A stretch of DNA of 5,422 nt from an uncultured Methylobacillus sp. GTDB taxonomy: Bacteria; Pseudomonadota; Gammaproteobacteria; Burkholderiales; Methylophilaceae. The stretch covers positions 1 through 5,422 of the forward strand of contig CAMLDO010000069.1 of assembly GCA_946478865.1 (NCBI GenBank). The letters are read 5' to 3'. Below the pieces are notes generated by a model that had not been told where the DNA came from, did not search any database, and saw only the letters and a list, made by a program, of their open reading frames with translations. Positions 1 to 5,422 of this stretch are shown piece by piece (position 1 is the stretch's first letter; each line of letters begins with the position of its first letter). Position numbers and translations under genes: made by a program.

Positions 1-2049
1 ATCCAGCCCGGCACCGACGTCGCCCTGTTCAACGGCATCCTGCACCTGCTGTTGTGGGACGGCATGGTGGACATGAGCTACATCAACGCCCATACCGAAG
101 GCTTCGACGCGCTCAAGACCACGGTGCGCGAATACACGCCGAGCATGGTCGCCGGCATCTGCGGCATCCGCGAAGAAGACCTCATCACCGCCGCCAAGTG
201 GTTCGGCCAGGGTCCGACGCTGTCGATGTACTGCATGGGCCTCAACCAGTCCTCCAGCGGCACCGACAAGAGCGGCGCGCTCATCAATCTGCACCTCGCG
301 ACCGGCCAGATCGGCAAGCCCGGCGCCGGCCCGCTCTCGCTCACCGGCCAGCCCAATGCGATGGGCGGGCGCGAAGTTGGCGGCATGGCGAATCTGCTGT
401 CCGCGCACCGCGACCTCGCCAACCCGGAGCATCGCGCAGAAGTGGCGCGCCTGTGGAACGTGGACGACGTGCCCGCGCAGCCCGGCAAGCCTGCGGTCGA
501 GATGTTCGAGGCGATCAACAAGGGCGAGATCAAGGCGGTATGGATCGCCTGCACCAACCCTGCGCAGTCGATGCCCGACCTCAACAACGTGCGCGACGCG
601 CTGGAAAAGGCCGAGCTAGTGGTCGTGCAGGAAGCCTTCCGCAATACGGATACCGCACCCTACGCCGACGTGCTGCTGCCCGCCACGACCTGGGGCGAGA
701 AGGAAGGTACCGTTACCAACACCGAGCGCCGCATCACCCATGTACGCCCCGCCGTGAATGCGCCCGGCGAAGCGCGCAACGACTGGGATATTGCCGTCGA
801 CTTCGCGCGTCGCCTCGGCAGGCGCCTGAATAATGGCCGCGACGCTGATGCGCTGTTCCCCTATGCCACGCCGGAAGACGTGTTCGACGAGCATCGCGAA
901 TCTACGCGCGGACGGGATCTCGACATTACCGGCCTCAGCTACGATGTTCTTGATCAGCAAGGCCCGCAGCAATGGCCTTTCCCCGAAGGTGCCATCAGCG
1001 GCCGCGCACGCCTTTATAGCGATGGCGTGTTCGAAAAACCGGGCGGCAAGGCTATTTTCGCCAATGTGCAGTACCGTCCTACGGCTGAAAAGACCGATGC
1101 ACGCTATCCCTTGCATCTGATTACCGGCCGCCTGCGCGACCAGTGGCACGGCATGAGCCGCACCGGCAACGTGCCGCAACTGTTCAATCACGTCGAAGAA
1201 CCCATCCTGTCGATGAATGCGAGCGACATGGATCGGCGCGATATCGCCAGCGGCGACCTGGTCAAGGTCACCAGCCGCCGAGGCACGCTGGTGCTGCGCG
1301 CACAGCAATCCGAGGAAGTTCAGCCGGCACAGACCTTCATCCCCATGCACTGGGGCAGCCAGTACATGAACGGCCTGGGCTGCAACAGCCTCACCATCCC
1401 GGCAGTCGATCCGGTCTCCAAGCAACCGGAACTGAAGCACGCCGCGATCAAGGTGGAAAAGCTCAACCTGCCGTGGCAGATGGTCGCCATGCGCCGTTGC
1501 GACGATCTCACCGTGCTCGACCGCGTGCGCGAGCTGCTGGAATGCTTCGAATATGCCAGTTGCGGCCTTTACGGACGCAATCCCGGCATCGTGATTCTGC
1601 GTGCCGCCCACCAGCAGGCACCGGACAAGGCCATGATCCAGCATCTGGACGAGTTGCTGGACATGATGGACGCGAGCAAGACCATCAGCTACAACGATCC
1701 CAAGCGCAATATTTCGAAACGCCTCCTGGTCGAAAACGGCGAAGTAATCGGTCTGCGCCTTCTCGGCGAGACGCTGGCTGCGGGCTGGCTCAAGGAAGTC
1801 ATGGTACAGGGTCGATTGACCGACGAGCTGCGCCGCTGGGCGCTGGCACCGCTATCCGCGCCGCCCATAGGCGGAAAGAGCCGCGGCCGCATCGTCTGCA
1901 ATTGTCTCGACGTGTCCGAATCGGAAATCCAGGCAACCATTGCCGAAGGCGGCGCCACCCTGGAAAGCCTGCAATCCCGACTGAAATGCGGCACGGAATG
2001 CGGGTCGTGCGTGCCCGAACTGCGGCGGCTGGTCACCAGCGCCAAGTAG
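1..2049 (+). CDS. nasA: Assimilatory nitrate reductase, large (molybdopterin) subunit with C-terminal BFD-like [2Fe-2S] domain; 5' end missing
   Basis: This is the C-terminal 682 codons of a cytoplasmic Mo-bis-MGD enzyme that reduces nitrate to nitrite for nitrogen assimilation. The frame is open from base 1 (it begins IQPGTDVALFNGILHLLL, typical of the family), so the true start lies upstream, together with the expected N-terminal [4Fe-4S] cluster and the Mo-ligand cysteine. Visible in order, by window codon: cofactor-binding core with CTNPAQSMPDL (184-194) and ADVLLPATTWGEKEGTVTN (from 222); molydopterin-dinucleotide-binding domain, about 369-490, starting YPLHLITGR; a middle segment, about 491-625; and a BFD-like domain with C633-x-C635 and C667-x2-C670 as likely [2Fe-2S] ligands, plus an extra C663. 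The BFD domain is known in Klebsiella-type NasA, where it takes electrons from a reductase partner. It favours NasA over periplasmic NapA and over formate dehydrogenase, the main alternatives. No frameshift is seen. The stop is TAG, followed by a terminator. Confidence 0.92.
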   Translation: MQPGTDVALFNGILHLLLWDGMVDMSYINAHTEGFDALKTTVREYTPSMVAGICGIREEDLITAAKWFGQGPTLSMYCMGLNQSSSGTDKSGALINLHLATGQIGKPGAGPLSLTGQPNAMGGREVGGMANLLSAHRDLANPEHRAEVARLWNVDDVPAQPGKPAVEMFEAINKGEIKAVWIACTNPAQSMPDLNNVRDALEKAELVVVQEAFRNTDTAPYADVLLPATTWGEKEGTVTNTERRITHVRPAVNAPGEARNDWDIAVDFARRLGRRLNNGRDADALFPYATPEDVFDEHRESTRGRDLDITGLSYDVLDQQGPQQWPFPEGAISGRARLYSDGVFEKPGGKAIFANVQYRPTAEKTDARYPLHLITGRLRDQWHGMSRTGNVPQLFNHVEEPILSMNASDMDRRDIASGDLVKVTSRRGTLVLRAQQSEEVQPAQTFIPMHWGSQYMNGLGCNSLTIPAVDPVSKQPELKHAAIKVEKLNLPWQMVAMRRCDDLTVLDRVRELLECFEYASCGLYGRNPGIVILRAAHQQAPDKAMIQHLDELLDMMDASKTISYNDPKRNISKRLLVENGEVIGLRLLGETLAAGWLKEVMVQGRLTDELRRWALAPLSAPPIGGKSRGRIVCNCLDVSESEIQATIAEGGATLESLQSRLKCGTECGSCVPELRRLVTSAK

Positions 2050-2070
2050 CGCAAACTCTTGTCCTCCTGC

Positions 2071-2108
2071 GGCCTTGCATCCTGCCAGATGCAAGGCCAT
2101 TTTTATTT
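2071..2108 (+). terminator. Rho-independent terminator after nasA
   Basis: A perfect 11-bp stem (GGCCTTGCATC at 2071-2081 pairing with GATGCAAGGCC at 2088-2098) closes a 6-base loop (CTGCCA). It is followed at once by a T-rich run, ATTTTTATTT (2099-2108). It begins 21 bases after the nasA stop codon and should separate nasA transcription from the efflux operon. There is no matching A-run on the left side, so it probably works in one direction only. Confidence 0.9.
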
Positions 2109-2126
2109 GTCCAACGCCTTCGCGCC

Positions 2127-2156
2127 TTTACAACTTTTTACCCTGTCGCTTATAGA
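2127..2156 (+). promoter_or_regulatory. Candidate sigma-70 promoter (upstream)
   Basis: TTTACA (2127-2132, 5 of 6 to the -35 consensus) and TATAGA (2151-2156, 4 of 6 to the -10 consensus) are 18 bases apart. Transcription would begin near 2163, just before the long palindrome, so the whole palindrome would be transcribed into the leader of the repressor mRNA. It competes with the overlapping candidate at 2153-2181. The sequence alone cannot choose between them. Confidence 0.4.
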
Positions 2157-2181
2157 CAAGACACCTTTCCTTTTCTAAACT
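2153..2181 (+). promoter_or_regulatory. Candidate sigma-70 promoter overlapping the operator
   Basis: TAGACA (2153-2158, 5 of 6 to the -35 consensus) and TAAACT (2176-2181, 4 of 6 to the -10 consensus) are separated by exactly 17 bases. The -10 element lies inside the left arm of the palindrome and the start point would fall near its centre (about 2188). A repressor bound there would block RNA polymerase directly, the usual layout for an autorepressed TetR-family gene. That placement makes it slightly preferable to the upstream candidate. Confidence 0.45.
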
Positions 2182-2205
2182 GTACAGTACGGTTTAGAAA
2201 AGGAA
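2167..2205. promoter_or_regulatory. Long palindrome, probable operator of the TetR-family repressor
   Basis: A 39-base inverted repeat is centred on A2186. Of its 19 base pairs, 18 match; the only mismatch is T2181 against G2191. The outer arms are TTCCTTTTCTAAAC (2167-2180) and its exact complement (2192-2205). The core GTACAGTAC (2182-2190) contains GTAC twice. A shorter, even-length palindrome, ACTGTACAGT (2179-2188), is nested inside. It lies 4 bases before the repressor start codon. Position next to a TetR-family gene and two-fold symmetry are what is seen; binding by this protein is inferred. The length exceeds what one TetR dimer usually contacts, so two dimers or an added RNA role are possible. 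Confidence 0.8.
2201..2204 (+). promoter_or_regulatory. Ribosome binding site of the TetR-family gene, inside the palindrome
   Basis: AGGA lies 5 bases before ATG 2210 and supports that start. It is part of the right arm of the palindrome. If transcription starts upstream of 2167, this site would be paired in an mRNA hairpin. Confidence 0.7.
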
Positions 2206-2209
2206 TTCC

Positions 2210-2881
2210 ATGCGCACCAAAAGCAGCGAGCGGCGCCAGGCCATTCTGGATGCAGCCAGGGCTGTCATGGAGGAGGTCGGCTACGAGCAGGCGACGATGA
2301 ACGAGATCGCCGCGCGTGTCGGCGGCTCCAAGGCTACGCTCTACAACTATTTCAACTCCAAGGAAGCCCTGTTCCTGGAGCTCGTGCAGCAAGCGGCGGG
2401 ACAACATAGCGAGCAAGTGTTGCCGCTGCTACATCCCGAGCTCGTCGACGGATTGCCCTGCAATGTGGCTGAAGTGCTGTCGGTGCTGGACCCTACGGCC
2501 GACAACATCGCGGAAACCTTGCAGCTTTTCGGCGAGCGGGCGCTGAGCACCTTCCATTCCCCGGGCATGCTATCGACCAAACGCATGATCATCGCTGCCG
2601 CAAACCGGAGCGACATCGGCAAACTGTTTTACGAGCGCGGCCCGGTCAAGGCTTTCAAGGTCGTCGAAAACTTCTTTGCAGCGGCAATGGATGCGGGACG
2701 CATCCGCCGGGCCGATCCGCGTGTGGTCGAAGCGCATTGGCGCGGCCTCGTGACAAGCGAAGTACTCGATGCTGGCCTGCTGAATGCGCGCCCCGAACTG
2801 AAGCCGGAAGAAATCAGGGCCATCGTCGGACGCGCTGTCGAGGTTTTCCTGCGCGCCTATGGCACGGAGGAAGCAAAGTGA
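2210..2881 (+). CDS. TetR/AcrR-family transcriptional repressor of the efflux operon (AefR-like C-terminal domain)
   Basis: A 223-residue DNA-binding regulator of normal family length. The N-terminal TetR domain covers about residues 9-58; its helix-turn-helix is about 30-49 (MNEIAARVGGSKATLYNYF), followed by the typical SKEALFLEL. The C-terminal half, about 90-217, includes FYERGPVKAFKVVENFF and an RADPRVVEAHWRGLV stretch. It resembles the AefR-like TetR C-terminal family (TetR_C_7), which forms the dimer and ligand pocket; this is assigned from memory of the family. The ATG start is supported by AGGA 5 bases upstream and by the family's usual N-terminus. It is the first gene of the operon, and its stop overlaps the start of the outer-membrane factor. 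Likely role: it represses its own operon through the palindrome at 2167-2205 until an unknown pump substrate or metabolite binds. A role as activator, or further targets elsewhere, cannot be excluded. Confidence 0.93.
   Translation: MRTKSSERRQAILDAARAVMEEVGYEQATMNEIAARVGGSKATLYNYFNSKEALFLELVQQAAGQHSEQVLPLLHPELVDGLPCNVAEVLSVLDPTADNIAETLQLFGERALSTFHSPGMLSTKRMIIAAANRSDIGKLFYERGPVKAFKVVENFFAAAMDAGRIRRADPRVVEAHWRGLVTSEVLDAGLLNARPELKPEEIRAIVGRAVEVFLRAYGTEEAK
2866..2870 (+). promoter_or_regulatory. Strong Shine-Dalgarno that fixes a GTG start for the outer-membrane factor
   Basis: GGAGG lies 7 bases before GTG 2878, inside the end of the repressor gene. It selects this GTG over in-frame alternatives. 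Starting there gives a signal peptide with a lipobox, whereas starting at ATG 2899 would remove the positively charged N-terminus. Confidence 0.85.
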
Positions 2882-4299
2882 GCAAATCCCGGATATTCAT
2901 GCTCTGTTTGAGCATCAGCCTCGCTTCCTGCACGCTGATCCCGGCCTACGAATCGCCTTCTCCCGCCCTTCCCGAGAAATGGCAGGCCGCACTGCCCCAT
3001 GACGGCAGCACGGCCCGGCTCCAGGACTGGTGGAAACAGTTCGACGACCCGCTGCTGCTGGAACTGCTGACCTCTGCCGAACGCGATCATCCGACGCTGG
3101 AAAAAGCCGCAGCCGCCATTCGCGAGGCACGTGCCACCGTTACCATTAATCGCGCTGCCGGGCTCCCTGCTGTGGATGGCGCGGCCTCTGCAACACGCAG
3201 CTCTTCCAACGACCTGCAGCGCACGCCAGCCGCGACCACGCGCACAGCGGGAATAGACGCGAGCTGGGAGCTCGACCTGTTCGGCGCCGTACGTTATTCC
3301 ACCGACGCCGCGCAGGCCCGTGCCGAAGCACGCACCAGCGACTGGCACAACGCCCGCATCTCTCTGGCTGCCGAGGTCGCCAGCAACTATGTCAGTTACC
3401 GAGCCTGCGAACTCCAGGTACGTGCCTACCAGGATGAACTCGCATCCCAGCGCGAAACGGCTCGCGTGACTCGTGAATTGGTCAACGCCGGATTTACCGC
3501 TCCGGCAGATGGCAGGCTCGCCGAAGCCAATGTCGCCACGGCGACGGCCAATACGGTCGCCCAGCAGGAGTCCTGCGACCTGACCGTGAAAGCGCTGGTC
3601 GCGCTGACCGGTCTCGAGGAACCGCAGTTACGCAGCAAGCTTGCGAATGGCACCGAAGCCATCCCTGCCCCGCAGCGGCTGGATGTCGCCGCCATTCCCG
3701 TGGCGCGGCTTAGCCAGCGTCCCGATGTGATGTCCGCAGAACGCTCTCTGGCCGCGTCCTACGCCGAGATCGGCAGCGCCGAAGCCGACCGCTACCCGCG
3801 CCTTTCGCTGCTGGGCTCGATCACGCTGACCGCGCTCAGCGGAGCCTCGGCGACAACCTGGTCGTTCGGCCCCTCGCTGACCGCGCCGTTATTCGACGCC
3901 GGCAAGCGCAAGGCAGCCGTCACAGCCGCGGAAGCCCGCTACGAGCAAGCGCTGGCCAGCTACCGGCAGTCGGTACGCGACGCCGTGCAGGAAACCGAGC
4001 AGGCGCTGGTCCGCCTCGACAGCGCCACTCAGCGCGAAACCGAAGCCGTGAAGGCCGCAGACAATTACCGCGCTTATCTCGCCTCCTCCGAAACGCTATG
4101 GAAATCCGGCGGCATGAGTCTGCTGGATCTGGAAACCGCCCGCCGCTCCGCCATTACCGCCGAGCTCAATGTGATCGCGCTCAAGCGCGACCAGGTCAGT
4201 TACTGGATCGCCCTGTACAAGGCGCTCGGCGGCGACTGGGAATCGGTACCCGCGCCCATGTCTTCCATACCCCTTTCTTCCGCCACCGGAACACCATGA
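2878..4299 (+). CDS. Outer-membrane factor lipoprotein of an RND efflux system (NodT/OprM family)
   Basis: A 473-residue TolC-like channel protein, expected to form a trimeric tunnel through the outer membrane and periplasm as the exit duct of the pump. Starting at GTG 2878, the N-terminus has K3 and R5, a hydrophobic stretch, and a lipobox L15-A16-S17-C18. Cys18 should be lipidated; the residue after it is Thr, not Asp, which fits outer-membrane sorting. Family marks: WWKQFDDPLLLELL (51-64), WELDLFGAVR (130-139), RPDVMSAERSLAASYAEIG (281-299), YPRLSLLGS (306-314), FGPSLTAPLFDAGKRKAAV (330-348) and a long helical stretch, about 350-395. Two repeats of the OEP domain, about 60-245 and 275-455, match the family layout. 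The start overlaps the repressor stop as GTGA (2878-2881), and the stop overlaps the adaptor start as ATGA (4296-4299). Length is normal and there is no sign of damage. The exported substrate cannot be read from this protein. Confidence 0.93.
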   Translation: MSKSRIFMLCLSISLASCTLIPAYESPSPALPEKWQAALPHDGSTARLQDWWKQFDDPLLLELLTSAERDHPTLEKAAAAIREARATVTINRAAGLPAVDGAASATRSSSNDLQRTPAATTRTAGIDASWELDLFGAVRYSTDAAQARAEARTSDWHNARISLAAEVASNYVSYRACELQVRAYQDELASQRETARVTRELVNAGFTAPADGRLAEANVATATANTVAQQESCDLTVKALVALTGLEEPQLRSKLANGTEAIPAPQRLDVAAIPVARLSQRPDVMSAERSLAASYAEIGSAEADRYPRLSLLGSITLTALSGASATTWSFGPSLTAPLFDAGKRKAAVTAAEARYEQALASYRQSVRDAVQETEQALVRLDSATQRETEAVKAADNYRAYLASSETLWKSGGMSLLDLETARRSAITAELNVIALKRDQVSYWIALYKALGGDWESVPAPMSSIPLSSATGTP

Positions 4300-5384
4300 A
4301 AACTTCGCACAAAATCATTCTCGTCGTCAGCGTGCTGGCCCTGTTGCTGGCCGGTATCCTGCTGCTGCGTCCGAAAACGGCAAAACTCCCGGCATCGACC
4401 GCGCGCCCCGCGAGCCTCAGCGTCAATGTGATTACGCCGACCCATGCCATGTGGCCGAAAAGCGTCGCGGCGCAAGGCGCCATCGCCGCCTGGCAGGAAA
4501 GCACGATAGGCACCGAAATCGGCGGGCTGCGCATCGCCCAGGTTCTCGCCGATGTAGGCGACCGCGTGAAACGCGGACAGGAAATCGCCACGCTGAATGC
4601 CGAAAGCGTCATGGCGGCCTTGCATGAACAGGAAGCGGCCGTGGCCCAGGCTCGCGCCAAGCTGGCGGAAGCTAAATCCGATGCCGAGCGCGCCCGCACC
4701 GTGCGCAGCAGCGGCGCCCTCTCCGAGCAGCAGATTCAGCAGTATCTCATTGCGGAGGAAACCGCACAGGCGAATCTCGCTGCGGCGCAGGCAAGCCTGG
4801 AAAGTGCACGCATCAATCTTGCCCGGACGCATATTGTCGCTCCGGATGATGGAATGATTTCCTCGCGTACTGCCTCGGTCGGAACGGTAGTGAGCGCTGG
4901 CTCCGAATTATTCAGGCTGGTGCGCCAAGGGCGCGTGGAGTGGCGCGCGGAGATAGCAGCGCCCCAGTTGGCAGGCATCCGGTCCGGCCAGAAATCAATC
5001 GTCGAATTGCCGCAGGGCGGCCAGGTGGAAGGCAAAGTCCGCATGATCGCCCCTACATTGAACGCCGATACTCGTACCGCACTGATCTACATCGACCTGC
5101 CGCGCGACAGCGCTGCGCGGGCCGGCATGTATGCGCAAGGCCGCATCGAGCTGGGTCAGCAGGAAGCGCTGACCGTGCCTCAATCGGCGGTGACGCTGCG
5201 CGATGGCCTGAGCTACGTGTTCGAGGTCGGCAGCGACAACATCGTGGCGCAGCGCCAGGTAAAAACCGGGCGGATCGAAGACGGACGCGTGGAAATCCTG
5301 GACGGCCTTGCGCCGCAGGCACGCATCGCCGCGAGCGGCGGCGCCTTCCTCAACCAGGGCGACCTGGTCAACGTGGTGCACTAA
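4296..5384 (+). CDS. RND efflux periplasmic adaptor subunit (membrane fusion protein, HlyD/AcrA-like)
   Basis: A 362-residue adaptor that would link the inner-membrane RND pump to the outer-membrane channel. It has an N-terminal membrane anchor, about residues 7-24 (IILVVSVLALLLAGILLL), and no cysteine at all, so it is anchored by this helix or cleaved, not lipidated as AcrA is. Visible in order: first beta/lipoyl half with GTEIGGLRIAQVLADVGDRV (72-91) and KRGQEIATL (92-100); alpha-helical hairpin, about 103-176, rich in Ala, Glu and Gln, with the turn near SSGALSEQQI (138-147); second lipoyl half with IVAPDDGMISSRTASVGTVV (180-199); beta-barrel, about 213-285; and a C-terminal domain with LTVPQSAVT (292-300). 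ATG 4296 overlaps the previous stop as ATGA and has only a weak GGA 5 bases upstream, so translation probably depends on coupling with the outer-membrane factor. Short for the AcrA class but normal for MexH-like adaptors. Confidence 0.93.
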   Translation: MKTSHKIILVVSVLALLLAGILLLRPKTAKLPASTARPASLSVNVITPTHAMWPKSVAAQGAIAAWQESTIGTEIGGLRIAQVLADVGDRVKRGQEIATLNAESVMAALHEQEAAVAQARAKLAEAKSDAERARTVRSSGALSEQQIQQYLIAEETAQANLAAAQASLESARINLARTHIVAPDDGMISSRTASVGTVVSAGSELFRLVRQGRVEWRAEIAAPQLAGIRSGQKSIVELPQGGQVEGKVRMIAPTLNADTRTALIYIDLPRDSAARAGMYAQGRIELGQQEALTVPQSAVTLRDGLSYVFEVGSDNIVAQRQVKTGRIEDGRVEILDGLAPQARIAASGGAFLNQGDLVNVVH

Positions 5385-5387
5385 GGA
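5383..5387 (+). promoter_or_regulatory. Ribosome binding site of the RND transporter, overlapping the adaptor stop codon
   Basis: AAGGA includes the last two bases of the adaptor TAA stop and lies 6 bases before ATG 5394. A ribosome ending on the adaptor would sit on this site, which favours coupled translation of adaptor and pump. Confidence 0.75.
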
Positions 5388-5393
5388 ATCCGC

Positions 5394-5422
5394 ATGAACT
5401 TTTCCGCCTGGTCGATCCGCAA
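5394..5422 (+). CDS. RND-family inner-membrane efflux transporter, first nine codons only
   Basis: The frame opens with ATG and reads MNFSAWSIR before the window ends. This is a common N-terminus of RND (AcrB-like) proton-driven transporters, which begin with a short cytoplasmic amphipathic helix before the first membrane segment. Its place right after an adaptor gene, with a good ribosome binding site (AAGGA, 6 bases upstream) and a 9-base gap, is where the pump is expected. Nearly all of the protein lies outside the window, so substrate class and intactness cannot be judged. Identity rests on nine residues plus context. Confidence 0.75.

Noticed and set aside
52..54. TTG as a start codon for the nitrate reductase
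   Set aside because: The same frame is open to base 1 and the residues before it (IQPGTDVALFNGILHLL) match the family, so this is an internal Leu codon.
616..1644. A 342-codon open frame on the minus strand within the nitrate reductase gene
   Set aside because: It is antisense to a clearly conserved coding region, has no recognisable domain, and long antisense frames are expected where third positions are mostly G or C.
2050..2209. Small RNA or small protein gene in the intergenic region
   Set aside because: The space is fully explained by the terminator, promoter candidates and operator; no open frame with a ribosome site and no second hairpin with a T-run was seen.
1143..2300. A 385-codon plus-strand open frame running through the end of nasA, the terminator and into the repressor gene
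   Set aside because: It is rich in Arg, His and Pro, as typical for a shifted frame of high-G+C genes, crosses a strong terminator and the operator, and matches no family.
2737..2877. N-terminal extension of the outer-membrane factor upstream of GTG 2878
   Set aside because: The extension overlaps the conserved C-terminus of the repressor and would place the signal peptide and lipobox inside the protein; GGAGG at 2866-2870 marks GTG 2878 instead.
4098..4295. N-terminal extension of the adaptor protein from ATG 4098
   Set aside because: It would overlap the outer-membrane factor by 200 bases with Arg-rich shifted-frame sequence and bury the membrane anchor; the ATGA overlap at 4296 gives a normal adaptor.
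1..5422. CRISPR arrays, tRNA or rRNA genes, insertion sequences or attachment sites
   Set aside because: No regularly spaced repeats, tRNA-like folds, transposase frames or terminal inverted repeats were recognised by reading the window.

Overview
This 5.4 kb window has high G+C by eye and comes from a Gram-negative bacterium, since it encodes an outer-membrane lipoprotein channel and a periplasmic adaptor. A proteobacterium, perhaps a betaproteobacterium, is my best guess from the style of the nitrate reductase and the efflux operon, but this rests on family resemblance and no search was run. All genes lie on the + strand and the window cuts genes at both ends.

Layout. Positions 1-2049 hold the last 682 codons of an assimilatory nitrate reductase large subunit (NasA type), including a C-terminal BFD-like [2Fe-2S] domain. 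It is closed by a clear intrinsic terminator (2071-2108). The 160-base gap 2050-2209 holds that terminator, candidate sigma-70 promoters and a very long, nearly perfect palindrome (2167-2205) ending just before the next start codon. A tightly packed operon follows: a TetR/AcrR-family repressor (2210-2881), a NodT/OprM-type outer-membrane factor lipoprotein (2878-4299), an RND periplasmic adaptor (4296-5384) and the first codons of an RND inner-membrane transporter (5394 to the window end).

How the genes work together. The nitrate reductase belongs to nitrogen assimilation and appears to be an unrelated neighbour separated by the terminator. The last four genes form a complete tripartite efflux operon with its own regulator. 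The inner-membrane RND pump, the adaptor and the outer-membrane channel should form one envelope-spanning, proton-driven exporter. The repressor is the first gene of the same transcript and the palindrome is its probable operator, so the operon is likely autorepressed and opened by an unknown ligand. Start and stop codons overlap or nearly touch at every junction, which suggests translational coupling.

I did not find a clearly new type of system. The most striking non-coding element is the 39-base palindrome, which overlaps both a candidate promoter and the repressor's ribosome binding site.
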